Part shown: piece after piece, positions 7,912 to 17,261 of the stretch
Layout: each line of letters starts with the position of its first letter
Numbering within the stretch: position 1 is the first letter of the stretch
Source of the DNA: Evansella tamaricis
GTDB lineage: Bacteria > Bacillota > Bacilli > Bacillales > Salisediminibacteriaceae
Assembly: GCF_019042215.1 (NCBI RefSeq)
Contig: NZ_JAHQCS010000184.1
Location: 1-64,000, forward strand
Reading direction: 5' to 3'
Length of the DNA: 64,000 nucleotides
Notes under the pieces: generated by a model
The model's database searches: none
Seen by the model: the letters and a program-made list of their open reading frames with translations, nothing else
What the model was told of the DNA's origin: nothing
Program-made: the position numbers and the translations under genes

Positions 7912-9030
7912 GTGGAACAGAAAGAATTTAGAATTTTAACGATAAATCCAGGATCCACATCTACGAAAATTGGAGTATTTGATGATGAGCATATCATTGT
8001 GGAGGAAACAATCCGCCATGACAGAAAGGTCTTAAATGAGTTTGACTCGATCATTCAGCAATACCCTTTCCGAAAAAATATGATTTTGGAAACACTCGAC
8101 AAAAGTGGAATTAACCTTTCAAAGCTTTCAGCTGTTGTTGGAAGAGGGGGCTTACTGAGACCGATTGAAGGTGGAACATACTCTGTGAATGAAGTCATGC
8201 TAGAAGATTTGAAAAAGGGATATTCAGGACAGCATGCCTCTAATTTAGGTGGAATATTAGCACATGAAATTGCATCTCAATTAAATATTAATGCCTATAT
8301 TGTTGATCCAGTAGTCGTGGATGAAATGGAACCGATTGCAAAGGTATCTGGTTTTGCAGATGTTGACCGAAAAAGTATTTTCCACGCGCTTAACCAAAAG
8401 GCTGTGGCCAGGCGTGTAGCAACGGATCTTCAACAACCTTATGAAAACCTAAATTTAATAGTCGTTCATATGGGGGGAGGGATCACAGTTGGTGTTCACA
8501 AAGATGGTCGTGTCATTGATGTAAATAACGGACTTCATGGAGAAGGTCCATTTTCTCCGGAGCGTGCGGGAACTGTTCCTGCCGGAGACCTCGTTTCCAT
8601 GTGTTTTTCGGGAGAATATTTTGCAGATGAGATAATGAAGAAAATTGTAGGACAAGGTGGTCTCGTTGGTTATTTAGGAACTAATGATGCGATTGAGGTG
8701 GAGAACCGAATTTCCAAAGGAGACGAGAAAGCGGAATTGGTCTATGATGCAATGGCTTACCAAGTCGCGAAGGAGATTGGTGCTGCTTCCACGGTATTGG
8801 CAGGTAAAATCGATAGTATTGTCCTTACTGGTGGCTTAGCTTATGGTAAACAATTTGTCTCCAAAATCATTGACCGTGTGAAGTGGATTGCAGAAGTAAT
8901 TGTAAAACCAGGTGAAAACGAACTGCAGGCGTTAGCTGAAGGAGCGCTACGAGTTCTAAGAAATGAAGAAAATGCAAAGGAATATCTAGGTGGAACGGAG
9001 AAAGAGTCTAAAAATGCAAAAACTCACTAG
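7912..9030 (+). CDS. buk: Butyrate / branched-chain fatty-acid kinase
   Basis: This acetokinase-family enzyme of 372 residues makes ATP and a carboxylic acid from acyl-phosphate. Recognisable parts are the phosphate-binding start [30 protein letters not shown], the adenosine-binding [13 protein letters not shown] and [13 protein letters not shown] 7912, behind GATGGAGGTAATGA, is chosen. The longer frame from 7855 would translate the second arm of the bcd-buk hairpin and lacks family similarity. lpdV follows after 11 nt. Confidence 0.92.
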   Translation: MEQKEFRILTINPGSTSTKIGVFDDEHIIVEETIRHDRKVLNEFDSIIQQYPFRKNMILETLDKSGINLSKLSAVVGRGGLLRPIEGGTYSVNEVMLEDLKKGYSGQHASNLGGILAHEIASQLNINAYIVDPVVVDEMEPIAKVSGFADVDRKSIFHALNQKAVARRVATDLQQPYENLNLIVVHMGGGITVGVHKDGRVIDVNNGLHGEGPFSPERAGTVPAGDLVSMCFSGEYFADEIMKKIVGQGGLVGYLGTNDAIEVENRISKGDEKAELVYDAMAYQVAKEIGAASTVLAGKIDSIVLTGGLAYGKQFVSKIIDRVKWIAEVIVKPGENELQALAEGALRVLRNEENAKEYLGGTEKESKNAKTH

Positions 9031-9041
9031 GAGGATATACA

Positions 9042-10469
9042 ATGGCCGTTGATTATGATTTAGTTATTCTTGGAGCAGGTACTGGGGGATATGTTGCTGC
9101 TATCCGTGCTTCTCAACTTGGTATGAAAGTAGCTGTAGTAGAAAAGGAAAAATTAGGGGGAACATGTCTACATAAGGGCTGTATTCCAAGTAAAGCATTA
9201 TTGCGAAGTGCAGAAGTTTATAAGACGGTTCAAAAAAGTAATGACTTCGGGGTGGAAATAGGAGAATCCAGTTTAAATTTTTCAAAAGTACAAAAGCGAA
9301 AAGAAAAAATTGTTGACCAGCTTTACAAGGGGGTTCAACATTTAATGAAACAAGGGAAAATTGATGTGTATAAAGGTTTCGGACGTATTCTTGGACCTTC
9401 CATCTTCTCCCCTTCTCCAGGAACGATTTCGGTAGAAATGGCGGATGGGAGCAACAATGAGATGTTAGTTCCTAAGAATGTGATAATAGCAACCGGAAGC
9501 AGGCCTAGAACCTTGCCAGGGCTAGAAATTGATCATGTTCATGTACTCACTTCAGATGACGCCCTTGAGTTAGAAGAATTACCAAAAACTATTACAATCA
9601 TTGGCGGAGGAGTCATTGGAATTGAATGGGCTTCTATGCTTGCAGATTTTGGAGTTGAAGTAACGGTTTTGGAATACTTACCAAAAATATTACCCACAGA
9701 AGATTCCGATATTTCGAAGGAAATGCTCCGTGCCATGAAGAAAAAAGGTGTCAAAGTAATTACAGGTGCAAAAGTTTTATCGGACCAGGTCAAGGTGGAA
9801 GGGAAGCTGATGTCTGTACCATATGAACATAAAGGGGAAGTTAAGACACTACAATCTGATAAGGTACTTGTATCTGTGGGCAGATCAGCAAACATAGACG
9901 ATATAGGATTGCAAAACACAGATATAAAGATTGAAAACGGATTTATCGTCACGAATGAATTTTATCAGACGAAAGAATCTCACATATACGCCATTGGAGA
10001 TGTTATTGGCGGATTACAACTAGCCCATGTTGCGTCCCATGAAGGAATTGCAGCTGTTGAACATCTGGCAGGGAAAGACGCCCATCCAGTAGATCCAAAC
10101 ATGGTTCCAAAATGTACATACTCTTCCCCTGAGGTGGCAAGTGTCGGATTATCGGAAGATGCGGCTAAGGACCAGGGATACAATGTGAAAACAGGTGTTT
10201 TCTCATTTAAAGCAATCGGAAAAGCACTTGTTTATGGGGATACATCTGGATTTGTTAAATTTGTTTCCAATAGTAAAAATGATGACTTGTTAGGGGTGCA
10301 TATGATTGGACCTCATGTTACAGATATGATTTCAGAAGCAGCATTAGCTAAAGTTTTAGATGCCACGCACTGGGAAGTGGCAGATACTATTCACCCGCAT
10401 CCAAGCTTGTCGGAAGCAATTGGGGAAGCGGCATTGGCAGTAGACGGAAAAGCGATTCATGGTGGATAA
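9042..10469 (+). CDS. lpdV: Dihydrolipoyl dehydrogenase of the Bkd complex (E3)
   Basis: This 475-residue flavoprotein reoxidises the dihydrolipoyl group of BkdB with NAD. The FAD-binding LVILGAGTGGYVAAI, the redox disulfide GGTCLHKGCIPSK, the NAD-binding IIGGGVIGIEWASM, the second FAD motif YAIGDVIGG and the C-terminal catalytic HPHPSLSEAIGEA are all present. GGAGGATATACA precedes the ATG. It is dedicated to this complex by position; the pyruvate complex E3 would be elsewhere. Confidence 0.95.
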   Translation: MAVDYDLVILGAGTGGYVAAIRASQLGMKVAVVEKEKLGGTCLHKGCIPSKALLRSAEVYKTVQKSNDFGVEIGESSLNFSKVQKRKEKIVDQLYKGVQHLMKQGKIDVYKGFGRILGPSIFSPSPGTISVEMADGSNNEMLVPKNVIIATGSRPRTLPGLEIDHVHVLTSDDALELEELPKTITIIGGGVIGIEWASMLADFGVEVTVLEYLPKILPTEDSDISKEMLRAMKKKGVKVITGAKVLSDQVKVEGKLMSVPYEHKGEVKTLQSDKVLVSVGRSANIDDIGLQNTDIKIENGFIVTNEFYQTKESHIYAIGDVIGGLQLAHVASHEGIAAVEHLAGKDAHPVDPNMVPKCTYSSPEVASVGLSEDAAKDQGYNVKTGVFSFKAIGKALVYGDTSGFVKFVSNSKNDDLLGVHMIGPHVTDMISEAALAKVLDATHWEVADTIHPHPSLSEAIGEAALAVDGKAIHGG

Positions 10470-10515
10470 AACCACTGATATAAATTAATATTTTTTGAAA
10501 CAAGGAGGGAATTTT

Positions 10516-11511
10516 ATGACTAAACTTCGGCATCACCAATTGGGATTATCTGATGAAGATGTACTTCAAATGTTTAAAACAATGGTTTTAGCAAGAATGA
10601 TTGATGAACGTATGTGGCTACTAAATCGAGCAGGGAAGATACCTTTTGTTATATCTTGTCAAGGACAAGAGGCAGCTCAAGTAGGGGCGGCCATGGCATT
10701 AAACAAAGACAAGGATTATGTTCTCCCATATTATCGGGATATGGGTGTTGTACTTCACTTTGGAATGACGACACAAGAGTTAATGCTATCGGGTTTTGCA
10801 AAAGCAGAAGATCCAAACTCAGGAGGTAGACAAATGCCAGGTCACTTTGGCAAAAGTAAGAACAGAATCGTAACTGGATCTTCTCCTGTGACAACACAAG
10901 TACCTCATGCCGTTGGCTTTGGACTTGCCGCGAAAATGAAAAAGGAAGATTGGGTAGCATTCACTACTTTCGGAGAGGGTTCATCTAATCAAGGAGATTT
11001 CCATGAGGGGATAAACTTTGCCAGTGTACACGATCTCCCGTGTATCTTCATGTGCGAGAACAATAAATACGCCATCTCTGTTCCATTAGAAAAACAGTTA
11101 AACTGTGAAAATGTATCGGACCGTGCGGTGGGATATGGTATTCATGGTGAAACGGTGGACGGGAATGATCCGTTGGCTGTGTATGAAGCAATTTCGAAAG
11201 CAAGAAAACGTGCAATCGAAGGTGGGGGACCTTCGCTTATTGAGACGGTATCTTATCGATTAACTCCTCATTCAAGTGACGATGATGATAGTGTTTATCG
11301 CGCGAAGGAAGAAGTGGAGGCAGCTAAAAAAATTGATTCTATAATAACGTTTGGCTCTTATTTAAAGGAAGTAGGTCTATTATCTGATAAAACGGAAGAA
11401 GAACTCCGGACCAATCTGCGTAAAGAAATTGATGAGGCAACAGATTATGCAGAAAAAGCAGGATATGCTGAACCAGAAAGTGCCTTGAAATACGTTTATG
11501 GGGAGGAGTGA
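10516..11511 (+). CDS. bkdAA: Branched-chain 2-oxo acid dehydrogenase E1 alpha
   Basis: This 331-residue thiamine-diphosphate enzyme subunit decarboxylates branched-chain 2-keto acids. The ThDP motif runs from GEGSSNQGDFHEG to CENNKYAISVP, and the phosphorylation-loop equivalent YRLTPHSSDDDDS is present. AAGGAGGG places the start at ATG 10516; a longer reading from TTG 10495 would include that ribosome binding site. The stop overlaps the start of bkdAB (TGATG). Confidence 0.95.
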   Translation: MTKLRHHQLGLSDEDVLQMFKTMVLARMIDERMWLLNRAGKIPFVISCQGQEAAQVGAAMALNKDKDYVLPYYRDMGVVLHFGMTTQELMLSGFAKAEDPNSGGRQMPGHFGKSKNRIVTGSSPVTTQVPHAVGFGLAAKMKKEDWVAFTTFGEGSSNQGDFHEGINFASVHDLPCIFMCENNKYAISVPLEKQLNCENVSDRAVGYGIHGETVDGNDPLAVYEAISKARKRAIEGGGPSLIETVSYRLTPHSSDDDDSVYRAKEEVEAAKKIDSIITFGSYLKEVGLLSDKTEEELRTNLRKEIDEATDYAEKAGYAEPESALKYVYGEE

Positions 11512-12500
11512 TGACAATGCCAATTATATCTTATATTGAAGCTGTAACCCGTGCCATAAGAGAAGAGATGGAACGGGATGAAAACGTATTTGTACTAGGG
11601 GAAGACGTGGGGAAACGTGGGGGCGTTTTCCGTGCCACCAATGGTCTATATGAACAGTTTGGAGAGGAGCGGGTTATTGATACGCCACTTGCTGAATCAG
11701 CAATTGCTGGAGTGGGCATTGGTGCGGCCATGTATGGACTAAGACCAATTGCAGAGATGCAATTTGCCGATTTTATTATGCCTGCTGTAAATCAAATTAT
11801 ATCGGAAGCTGCAAAGATTCGTTATCGTTCCAACAATGATTGGCAATGTCCAATTACAATAAGGGCACCGTACGGTGGAGGTGTTCATGGTGCTTTATAC
11901 CACTCCCAATCCGTAGAAGCAATCTTTGCAAATGTTCCAGGTCTCAAAATAGTAATGCCATCCACACCTTATGATGTTAAAGGATTATTAAAAGCAGCCA
12001 TTCGCAGTAATGATCCAGTCCTATTTTTTGAGCATAAACGGGCTTATCGTTTAATCAAAGGAGAAGTTCCCGATGAAGATTACACCCTCCCTATAGGAAA
12101 AGCGGATGTAAAACGAGAAGGAGATGACATTACCGTCATAACGTATGGATTATGTGTTCACTTCGCGATGCAAGCCGCAGAGAATCTAGCGAAGCAAGGT
12201 TACCAGGCACATATTCTTGATTTGCGTACGGTTTATCCTTTAGATAAAGAAGCGATAATCGAGGCTGCAAGAAAAACTGGTAAAGTGCTATTGGTCACTG
12301 AAGATAATAAGGAAGGCAGTATTATAAGTGAAGTATCAGCTATTATCGCAGAACATTGTATGTTTGATCTGGATGCACCCATTAAGCGCTTGGCAGGCCC
12401 TGATGTACCTGCAATGCCTTACGCTCCAACGATGGAAAAATATTTTATGGTGAATCCTGATAAAGTAGAAGCGGCAATGAAAGAATTAGCAGAATTCTAA
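11511..12500 (+). CDS. bkdAB: Branched-chain 2-oxo acid dehydrogenase E1 beta
   Basis: This transketolase-type E1 beta subunit (329 residues) pairs with BkdAA. The family core is LGEDVGKRGGVFRAT, DTPLAESAIAGVGIGAA, AEMQFADFIMPA, RAPYGGGVHGALYHSQS and FFEHKRAYRL. ATG 11511 overlaps the bkdAA stop by one base; ATG 11517 (MPIISYIEA) is equally plausible and aligns best with B. subtilis BkdAB. GGGGAGGA lies at the end of bkdAA. Confidence 0.95.
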   Translation: MTMPIISYIEAVTRAIREEMERDENVFVLGEDVGKRGGVFRATNGLYEQFGEERVIDTPLAESAIAGVGIGAAMYGLRPIAEMQFADFIMPAVNQIISEAAKIRYRSNNDWQCPITIRAPYGGGVHGALYHSQSVEAIFANVPGLKIVMPSTPYDVKGLLKAAIRSNDPVLFFEHKRAYRLIKGEVPDEDYTLPIGKADVKREGDDITVITYGLCVHFAMQAAENLAKQGYQAHILDLRTVYPLDKEAIIEAARKTGKVLLVTEDNKEGSIISEVSAIIAEHCMFDLDAPIKRLAGPDVPAMPYAPTMEKYFMVNPDKVEAAMKELAEF

Positions 12501-12534
12501 TAGAAGACAGAGACCTTCAAGGAGGTGCCAGTCA

Positions 12535-13809
12535 ATGGCCACAAAGATCACAATGCCTCAGTTAGGAGAAAGTGTTACTGAGGGTACCATTACGAAATGG
12601 CTCGTTAAACCTGGTGATAAAGTTAATAAATATGATCCTATCGCCGAAGTAATGACAGATAAAGTGAATGCAGAAGTTCCTTCTTCCTACACTGGGTCGA
12701 TTAAAGAACTTGTTGCAGAAGAGGATCAGACGATTGCTGTTGGTGAAGTCATCTGTACGATGACAGTGGAAGGAGACGAAGAGTCTTCTGCAGTGGAGCA
12801 AGATACTTCTGAAACTGTTTCTGTTCAAGACTCTGCCCAACAGACTGGTGAAGATGAATCAAATAAGCGCCGATATTCTCCTGCGGTCCTACGTTTATCC
12901 CAAGAGCATGGGATTGATTTAGAGCAAGTAAATGGGAGCGGAAAAGGCGGGCGGATTACAAGGAAAGATTTACAGGCAATCATTGATAGTGGAGAATTTC
13001 CAGTAACCACTGTAGATGCAAAGAAAGAAAAGGAAAATAGCGACTCCCGATCTGCAAAAGAGACACGTCCTGTTTCATCATCCTTAGTGAGTGGAACAGC
13101 ATCAGGAAGAGTGGAAGAGATTCCTGTGAGTGGTGTTCGTAAAGCAATTGCAAACAATATGGTTAAATCAAAGCACGAAGCACCGCACGCTTGGATGATG
13201 ATAGAAGTGGATGTGACAGACCTAGTTCGTTATCGGAATAAAGTGAAAGACGAGTTCCAGAGGAAAGAGGAAATAAAACTAACATTTTTGCCATTCTTTG
13301 TGAAAGCAGCAGTGGATGCCCTTAAGCAATTCCCAGAAGTAAATTCCATGTGGGCGGGAGATAAAATACTTCGTAATAAAGATGTTAATATCTCTTTAGC
13401 AGTTGCTACGGAAAAGGAACTTTTTGTTCCAGTTATTAAGCATGCAGATGAGAAGACGATTAAAGGCTTGGCGAGGGAAATCAATGATCTTGCGTCAAAA
13501 GTGCGGAATAACTCTTTAAAGCAAGAGGACATGCAGGGAGGAACATTTACCGTAAATAATACAGGTTCTTTTGGATCGATCATGTCACAACCGATCATTA
13601 ATCATCCTCAAGCGGCAATTTTATCGGTGGAATCAATCGTTAAACGTCCGGTAATTATGGAGCATGATGCCATTGCTGTCCGTCATATGGTGAACTTATG
13701 CATGTCATTAGATCATCGAGTATTGGATGGCCTTATTTGCGGCAAATTCTTAGGACATATAAAAACCAGCTTAGAGAATATGAATGAAAAAACTATTTCA
13801 ATTTATTAA
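12535..13809 (+). CDS. bkdB: Branched-chain 2-oxo acid dehydrogenase E2 (lipoamide acyltransferase)
   Basis: The 424-residue E2 core has a lipoyl domain (residues 1-76, lipoylated Lys in EVMTDKVNAE), a peripheral-subunit-binding domain (about 118-156, RRYSPAVLRLSQEHGID ... GSGKGGRITRKDL), a Ser/Glu/Lys-rich linker, and the catalytic domain ending in DHRVLDG, which carries the active-site His and Asp. AAGGAGGTG precedes the ATG. It is the last gene of the operon; a terminator follows 50 nt later. Confidence 0.95.
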   Translation: MATKITMPQLGESVTEGTITKWLVKPGDKVNKYDPIAEVMTDKVNAEVPSSYTGSIKELVAEEDQTIAVGEVICTMTVEGDEESSAVEQDTSETVSVQDSAQQTGEDESNKRRYSPAVLRLSQEHGIDLEQVNGSGKGGRITRKDLQAIIDSGEFPVTTVDAKKEKENSDSRSAKETRPVSSSLVSGTASGRVEEIPVSGVRKAIANNMVKSKHEAPHAWMMIEVDVTDLVRYRNKVKDEFQRKEEIKLTFLPFFVKAAVDALKQFPEVNSMWAGDKILRNKDVNISLAVATEKELFVPVIKHADEKTIKGLAREINDLASKVRNNSLKQEDMQGGTFTVNNTGSFGSIMSQPIINHPQAAILSVESIVKRPVIMEHDAIAVRHMVNLCMSLDHRVLDGLICGKFLGHIKTSLENMNEKTISIY

Positions 13810-13860
13810 TGAAAAAGAGGGTCTTGTCTACCATTGTGAAGTAGTCAGTGAAGAACGACC

Positions 13861-13907
13861 AGCAAGCTCGCATCGATGTTCTATTGATGTAAGCTTGCTC
13901 TTTTTTT
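13861..13907 (+). terminator. Rho-independent terminator of the bkd operon
   Basis: AGCAAGCT pairs with AGCTTGCT, the loop has a further CATC/GATG pairing, and a run of seven T follows. Confidence 0.85.
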
Positions 13908-13909
13908 GA

Positions 13910-14072
13910 AAGATAAGTATACGTTTTTGCACCCTCGGGTATTGTCTAGCTCCAGCGCCTACTCTCTGCGGGGCACTTCGGAAGTGACAACCGAAGTCAA
14001 AGATCGGACTTCTAGTTGTCATTCCTCCACTGCCCTACGCTCGTGAGCTTAGGCGCTTGCGCTTTTCTTATG
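13910..14072 (+). repeat. Mosaic intergenic repeat (copy 2, short form)
   Basis: This is the canonical short form of the family: GATAAGTATACGTTTTTGCA, TCTAGCTCCAGCGCCTACT, CGGGGCACTTCGGAAGTGAC, then the end CTTAGGCGCTTGCGCTTTTC. Together with the bkd terminator it fills most of the 323 nt between bkdB and the next gene. Confidence 0.85.
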
Positions 14073-14132
14073 TTTACTTAGATGAATAGAGGATAGTTGA
14101 ATGTGTATACTAAGGGCAAAAAGAAAGGATGA

Positions 14133-14606
14133 ATGACAAGAATGAAAAAGTTTCAGACTATTACATTACTATTTTCCCTTATCATGATAATTATTTTCCC
14201 TATTTCAACTATTGCAGAAGATTCCAGTGATGATGATATTGATAAAGAATGTGAGATGAATCAGGATATTAAACATCGCCATAAAGATATGTGGATACAT
14301 ATACAATTTTATTATGAATTATTGTTAGACAAATATCATCCAGAGTTAAAAACGGAATGGAAAGAAATTATGAGGGAACGGGAAACGATATTAAAGAAAT
14401 GGAAAGAATTAAAAAAAGAGGGGAAAGAATTTGATCACTCCATGATTAGTGAGGAGTGGAAGGAAAAACATCAACAATATCATGAAGCATTTTTAGAAGC
14501 AGTGAAAATAAGAGATGATGAAAAAATCAAATCCCTTTTACCCAAATTATTGGAACTCCAAAAGAGTTGGAATAGAGATCAAAAAAGGGTTTTACAAGAA
14601 GAATAG
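14133..14606 (+). CDS. Small secreted charged helical protein of unknown function
   Basis: The 157-residue product has a clear signal peptide (residues 4-28, MKKFQTITLLFSLIMIIIFPISTIA, cleavage near AEDSS). The mature part is highly charged and mainly helical (KTEWKEIMRERETILKKWKEL). I do not recognise the family. The ATG at 14133 follows AAAGGATGA closely; ATG 14142 is an alternative start. It sits just upstream of the Zur-regulated zinc-binding protein, but the two have separate promoters. Confidence 0.7.
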   Translation: MTRMKKFQTITLLFSLIMIIIFPISTIAEDSSDDDIDKECEMNQDIKHRHKDMWIHIQFYYELLLDKYHPELKTEWKEIMRERETILKKWKELKKEGKEFDHSMISEEWKEKHQQYHEAFLEAVKIRDDEKIKSLLPKLLELQKSWNRDQKRVLQEE

Positions 14607-14650
14607 TTAACGACTTTTTAAAAAGGACGAGTTAATCGTAGTCATTCTTA

Positions 14651-14717
14651 TTTACAAAACGTAACATTTACGATATAATCCGTAGTGGGTTGTTCATAAA
14701 ACGTAATTATTACGAAA
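14651..14717 (+). promoter_or_regulatory. Sigma-A promoter with two Zur boxes
   Basis: TTTACA (14651-14656), a 17-bp spacer and TATAAT (14674-14679) form a strong promoter. A Zur-type dyad CGTAATTATTACG (14702-14714, flanked AAAA/AAA) matches the Bacillus Zur box. A second, imperfect copy, CGTAACATTTACG (14660-14672), lies within the spacer. Zinc-dependent repression of the downstream zinc-binding lipoprotein follows from this. Confidence 0.85.
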
Positions 14718-14731
14718 GGGGAAAATAAGAA

Positions 14732-15952
14732 ATGAAGCGATTATCGTTCTTTTTTTCAATTATGTTATTATTGTCTACTATTCTAGCTGCATGTGGACAA
14801 AATGAAGAAGATGTGTCGGAAGCGGGGGAAGATTCAGATTCGGAAGATGTCGTTGATGAAGTGGTTGAAGAAACGATTGAACCTATTTTGGTATATACAA
14901 CACTTTTTCCATTAGAAGATTTTACATATCGAATTGGTGGAGAATATGTAGAAGTGGTTAATATAGTACCAGTAGGTGCAGATGCCCATTCATTTGAACC
15001 AACTGTTAATCAAATGGTAAGTATAGCCGAGGCAGACTTGTTCATCTATAACGGTGCAGGATTTGAAGGATTTGCGGAAAGAATAAAAGAAACTATTGAA
15101 ACTCATGAGGTCACAGTACTTACGGCTTCAGACGGAATTGAATTAATAGATTATCACCATGATCATGATCACGGTCACAGTCACGATGATGACGATCATG
15201 GCCACAGTCATGATGATGACGATCATGGTCACAGTCACGATGATGACGATCATGGCCACAGTCATGATGATGACGATCATGGCCACAGTCATGATGATGA
15301 CGATCATGGTCACAGTCATGATGATGACGATCATGGCCACAGTCACGATGATGACGATCATGGTCACAGTCATGATGATGACGATCACGGTCACAGTCAT
15401 GATGATGACGATCACAGTCATGATCATGGAGACGAAGATCCACATGTATGGTTAGACCCTATTAGAGCAATTCAAGTTGCTGAAAATATTAAAAATGAAT
15501 TAGTGGAATTACGACCAGAGGCACGTGACACATTTGAAGCAAACTTTGAAGAATTAAAAGGAGAATTGGAACTCCTTAATGAGGAATTCCTTGCCATGAC
15601 AGAGGATATTTCCAAAGACACAATTGTAGTTTCTCATGCTGGATATGGATATTGGGAAGAAAGATATGGCATACATCAAATTGGTATTGCCGGGATCTCA
15701 CCAACTAACGAGCCTTCCATTAGGCAAATTCAAGATGTGATTGAATTTATCGAAACAAAGGGAATTAATCACATTATGTTTGAACAGAATATCCCTACTA
15801 ACATCGCTGAAACAGTCAGGCAAGAAGTGGGTGCAGAGGCTTTATGGATTCATAATTTGGAATCCATCACAGAAGAGAATGTGGCTGCCGGAGATGACTA
15901 TTTTAGTCTAATGCGAAAGAATATTGAGACATTAAAGACAGCACTTCAATAA
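14732..15952 (+). CDS. znuA: Zinc ABC transporter substrate-binding lipoprotein (ZnuA/AdcA-like)
   Basis: This 406-residue cluster A-I metal-binding protein has a lipobox at its signal peptide (LSTILAACGQ). Fold and ligand regions are YTTLFPLEDFTYRIGG, VGADAHSFEPT, DPHVWLDPIRAIQVAENI, VSHAGYGYWEERYG and FEQNIPTNIAETVRQEVGA. The histidine loop is greatly enlarged: residues 147-227 are nine copies of HGHSHDDDD. No membrane or ATPase subunit is nearby, so those lie elsewhere. Two Zur boxes upstream support zinc as substrate. Confidence 0.92.
   Translation: MKRLSFFFSIMLLLSTILAACGQNEEDVSEAGEDSDSEDVVDEVVEETIEPILVYTTLFPLEDFTYRIGGEYVEVVNIVPVGADAHSFEPTVNQMVSIAEADLFIYNGAGFEGFAERIKETIETHEVTVLTASDGIELIDYHHDHDHGHSHDDDDHGHSHDDDDHGHSHDDDDHGHSHDDDDHGHSHDDDDHGHSHDDDDHGHSHDDDDHGHSHDDDDHGHSHDDDDHSHDHGDEDPHVWLDPIRAIQVAENIKNELVELRPEARDTFEANFEELKGELELLNEEFLAMTEDISKDTIVVSHAGYGYWEERYGIHQIGIAGISPTNEPSIRQIQDVIEFIETKGINHIMFEQNIPTNIAETVRQEVGAEALWIHNLESITEENVAAGDDYFSLMRKNIETLKTALQ
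15170..15412 (+). repeat. 27-bp tandem repeat, nine copies, in the zinc-binding loop
   Basis: Nine in-frame 27-bp units encode HGHSHDDDD. Units differ only at synonymous third positions (CAT/CAC, GGC/GGT). The multiple-of-three period keeps the frame, so copy number can change without breaking the protein. Confidence 0.95.
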
Positions 15953-15958
15953 ATACAC

Positions 15959-15999
15959 GGGGATAAGGGGTAGATTTACCCTTTATCCCCTTAGTTTTT
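15959..15999 (+). terminator. Terminator of the zinc-binding protein gene
   Basis: GGGGATAAGGGGTA pairs with TACCCTTTATCCCC around a short loop and is followed by TTAGTTTTT. Confidence 0.85.
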
Positions 16000-16032
16000 C
16001 TGTACTAGAGGATTAGTGGTGTCTAGCACTTT

Positions 16033-16243
16033 CTTAATAGGTAAGAATTTATAAGTTTTGGCACCTTCGGGCAATGTCTAGCTCCAGCGCCTACTCGCAA
16101 GGGAACTGAAAAAGTGGTGCTTTTCCACTTTTACAGTCCCTAAGCAACTTCGGAAGTGACAACTGAAGTCAAAGAGCGGACTTCAAGTTGTCATTCCTCC
16201 ACTGCCCTACGCTCGTGACCATAGGCGCTTGCGCTTTTCTTAT
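16033..16243 (+). repeat. Mosaic intergenic repeat (copy 3, with inserted hairpin module)
   Basis: It has the same ends as the short form (TCTAGCTCCAGCGCCTACTC ... AGGCGCTTGCGCTTTTC). The GGGGCA segment is replaced by an AACTGAAAAAGTGG ... CCACTTTTACAGT hairpin module. This shows the family is modular. Confidence 0.85.
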
Positions 16244-16272
16244 TTCTTTTGTTAAAAATAAAAGAATGGATT

Positions 16273-16302
16273 AAAATAAGAAGGATCAAAATAAGAAGGA
16301 TC
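16273..16302 (+). repeat. 15-bp tandem direct repeat
   Basis: Two exact copies of AAAATAAGAAGGATC lie about 70 bp upstream of the bacilliredoxin start. The function is unknown; it may be slippage. Confidence 0.8.
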
Positions 16303-16373
16303 AAAAATCTTGGTAAACAACGTACATACAGTGTAAAATGAAAATAACGGTTAAACAGAAAGGGTGTATATAA

Positions 16374-16799
16374 ATGGATTTTCAAATGTTTATGAATGAT
16401 GTTGTTGAAACAGCTAGAAAAGAGATGGTTGAAGGAGGGTATAAAGAACTTAAAACTCCGGATGAAGTTGATGCTCTTTTCAAAAATAATGGAACAACGT
16501 TTGTTATGATTAATTCAGTTTGCGGATGTGCAGGTGGCATTGCTCGCCCATCAGCATTGTATATGAAAAACTATGAGGTGCAGGCTGATAATTACGCTAC
16601 AGTTTTTGCAGGTCAAGACAAAGAAGCTACCGAACAGGCACGTTCATATTTTACTGGTTACCAGCCTTCATCCCCTTCTTTTGCTCTTATTAAAGATGGT
16701 AAAGTTCAAGCGATGGTAGAACGCCATGAAATAGAGGGTCATGAACCTATCGAGGTAGTTCAAAAATTGGAGAAAGCCTTCGATCAGTACTTTAAATAA
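16374..16799 (+). CDS. brxB: Bacilliredoxin BrxB (YqiW/YphP family)
   Basis: This 141-residue thioredoxin-fold protein has the family active-site motif VCGCAGGIARPSA. Bacilliredoxins remove bacillithiol from S-bacillithiolated proteins. Position downstream of the bkd operon matches B. subtilis yqiW (brxB). AGAAAGGGTG precedes the ATG. Confidence 0.9.
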   Translation: MDFQMFMNDVVETARKEMVEGGYKELKTPDEVDALFKNNGTTFVMINSVCGCAGGIARPSALYMKNYEVQADNYATVFAGQDKEATEQARSYFTGYQPSSPSFALIKDGKVQAMVERHEIEGHEPIEVVQKLEKAFDQYFK

Positions 16800-16818
16800 A
16801 TTTTTTTTCTGTAAGCGC

Positions 16819-16849
16819 AAGGAGGTTCTATTGGAAACCTCCTTTTCTT
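16819..16849 (+). terminator. Terminator of brxB
   Basis: AAGGAGGTT pairs with AACCTCCTT around a short loop and is followed by TTTTCTT. Confidence 0.8.
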
Positions 16850-16901
16850 ATGGTATAATTTTGCTTTGTAATCGTAATAAGGTTTGTAAAGGGGTATTAA
16901 T

Positions 16902-17252
16902 ATGAATGAATTGTATAAACAAATACATATTTACTTAAACATGGATAAAGAAATTTCTTTTGATGAATTTGATGATTACTATAAAAAGATTTTAGAATAC
17001 TTTAATGAGCATGCCGATAATTTCGATGAAGATGCACTTTGGAAAGGATTATTTATTTCAGAGAATGTCATGACAAATGCCGATGCGCGAGCGAAAGAAG
17101 CAAAAAAATCAGATGCGAAGAAATATAAAAAAATTTCGCAACGTCTTTCATTATGGGCTCAAAATTTCAGTGCCAGATTAGGTGAAATGGGCTATACAAA
17201 TGACCAGCTGAATGAACGATTTGAAGAGATGTTTGAGGAGGAAGTGGAGTAA
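16902..17252 (+). CDS. Conserved-looking acidic cytosolic protein of unknown function
   Basis: The 116-residue acidic helical protein has no signal peptide or membrane segment. It is rich in Asp/Glu (FDEFDDYYKKILEYFNEHADNFDEDAL) with a basic middle (AKEAKKSDAKKYKKISQRL). I do not recognise the family. Codon use and a good ribosome binding site (AAAGGGGTATTAAT) support a real gene. It stands alone between a terminator and a repeat element. Confidence 0.75.
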   Translation: MNELYKQIHIYLNMDKEISFDEFDDYYKKILEYFNEHADNFDEDALWKGLFISENVMTNADARAKEAKKSDAKKYKKISQRLSLWAQNFSARLGEMGYTNDQLNERFEEMFEEEVE

Positions 17253-17261
17253 CTTTTTTAG

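Noticed and set aside
15170-15412. CRISPR-like array
   Set aside because: The repeats are contiguous in-frame codons of one protein without spacers.
15120-15455. Long open frames on both strands across the His/Asp repeat
   Set aside because: They are shadow frames of the 27-bp tandem repeat in znuA.
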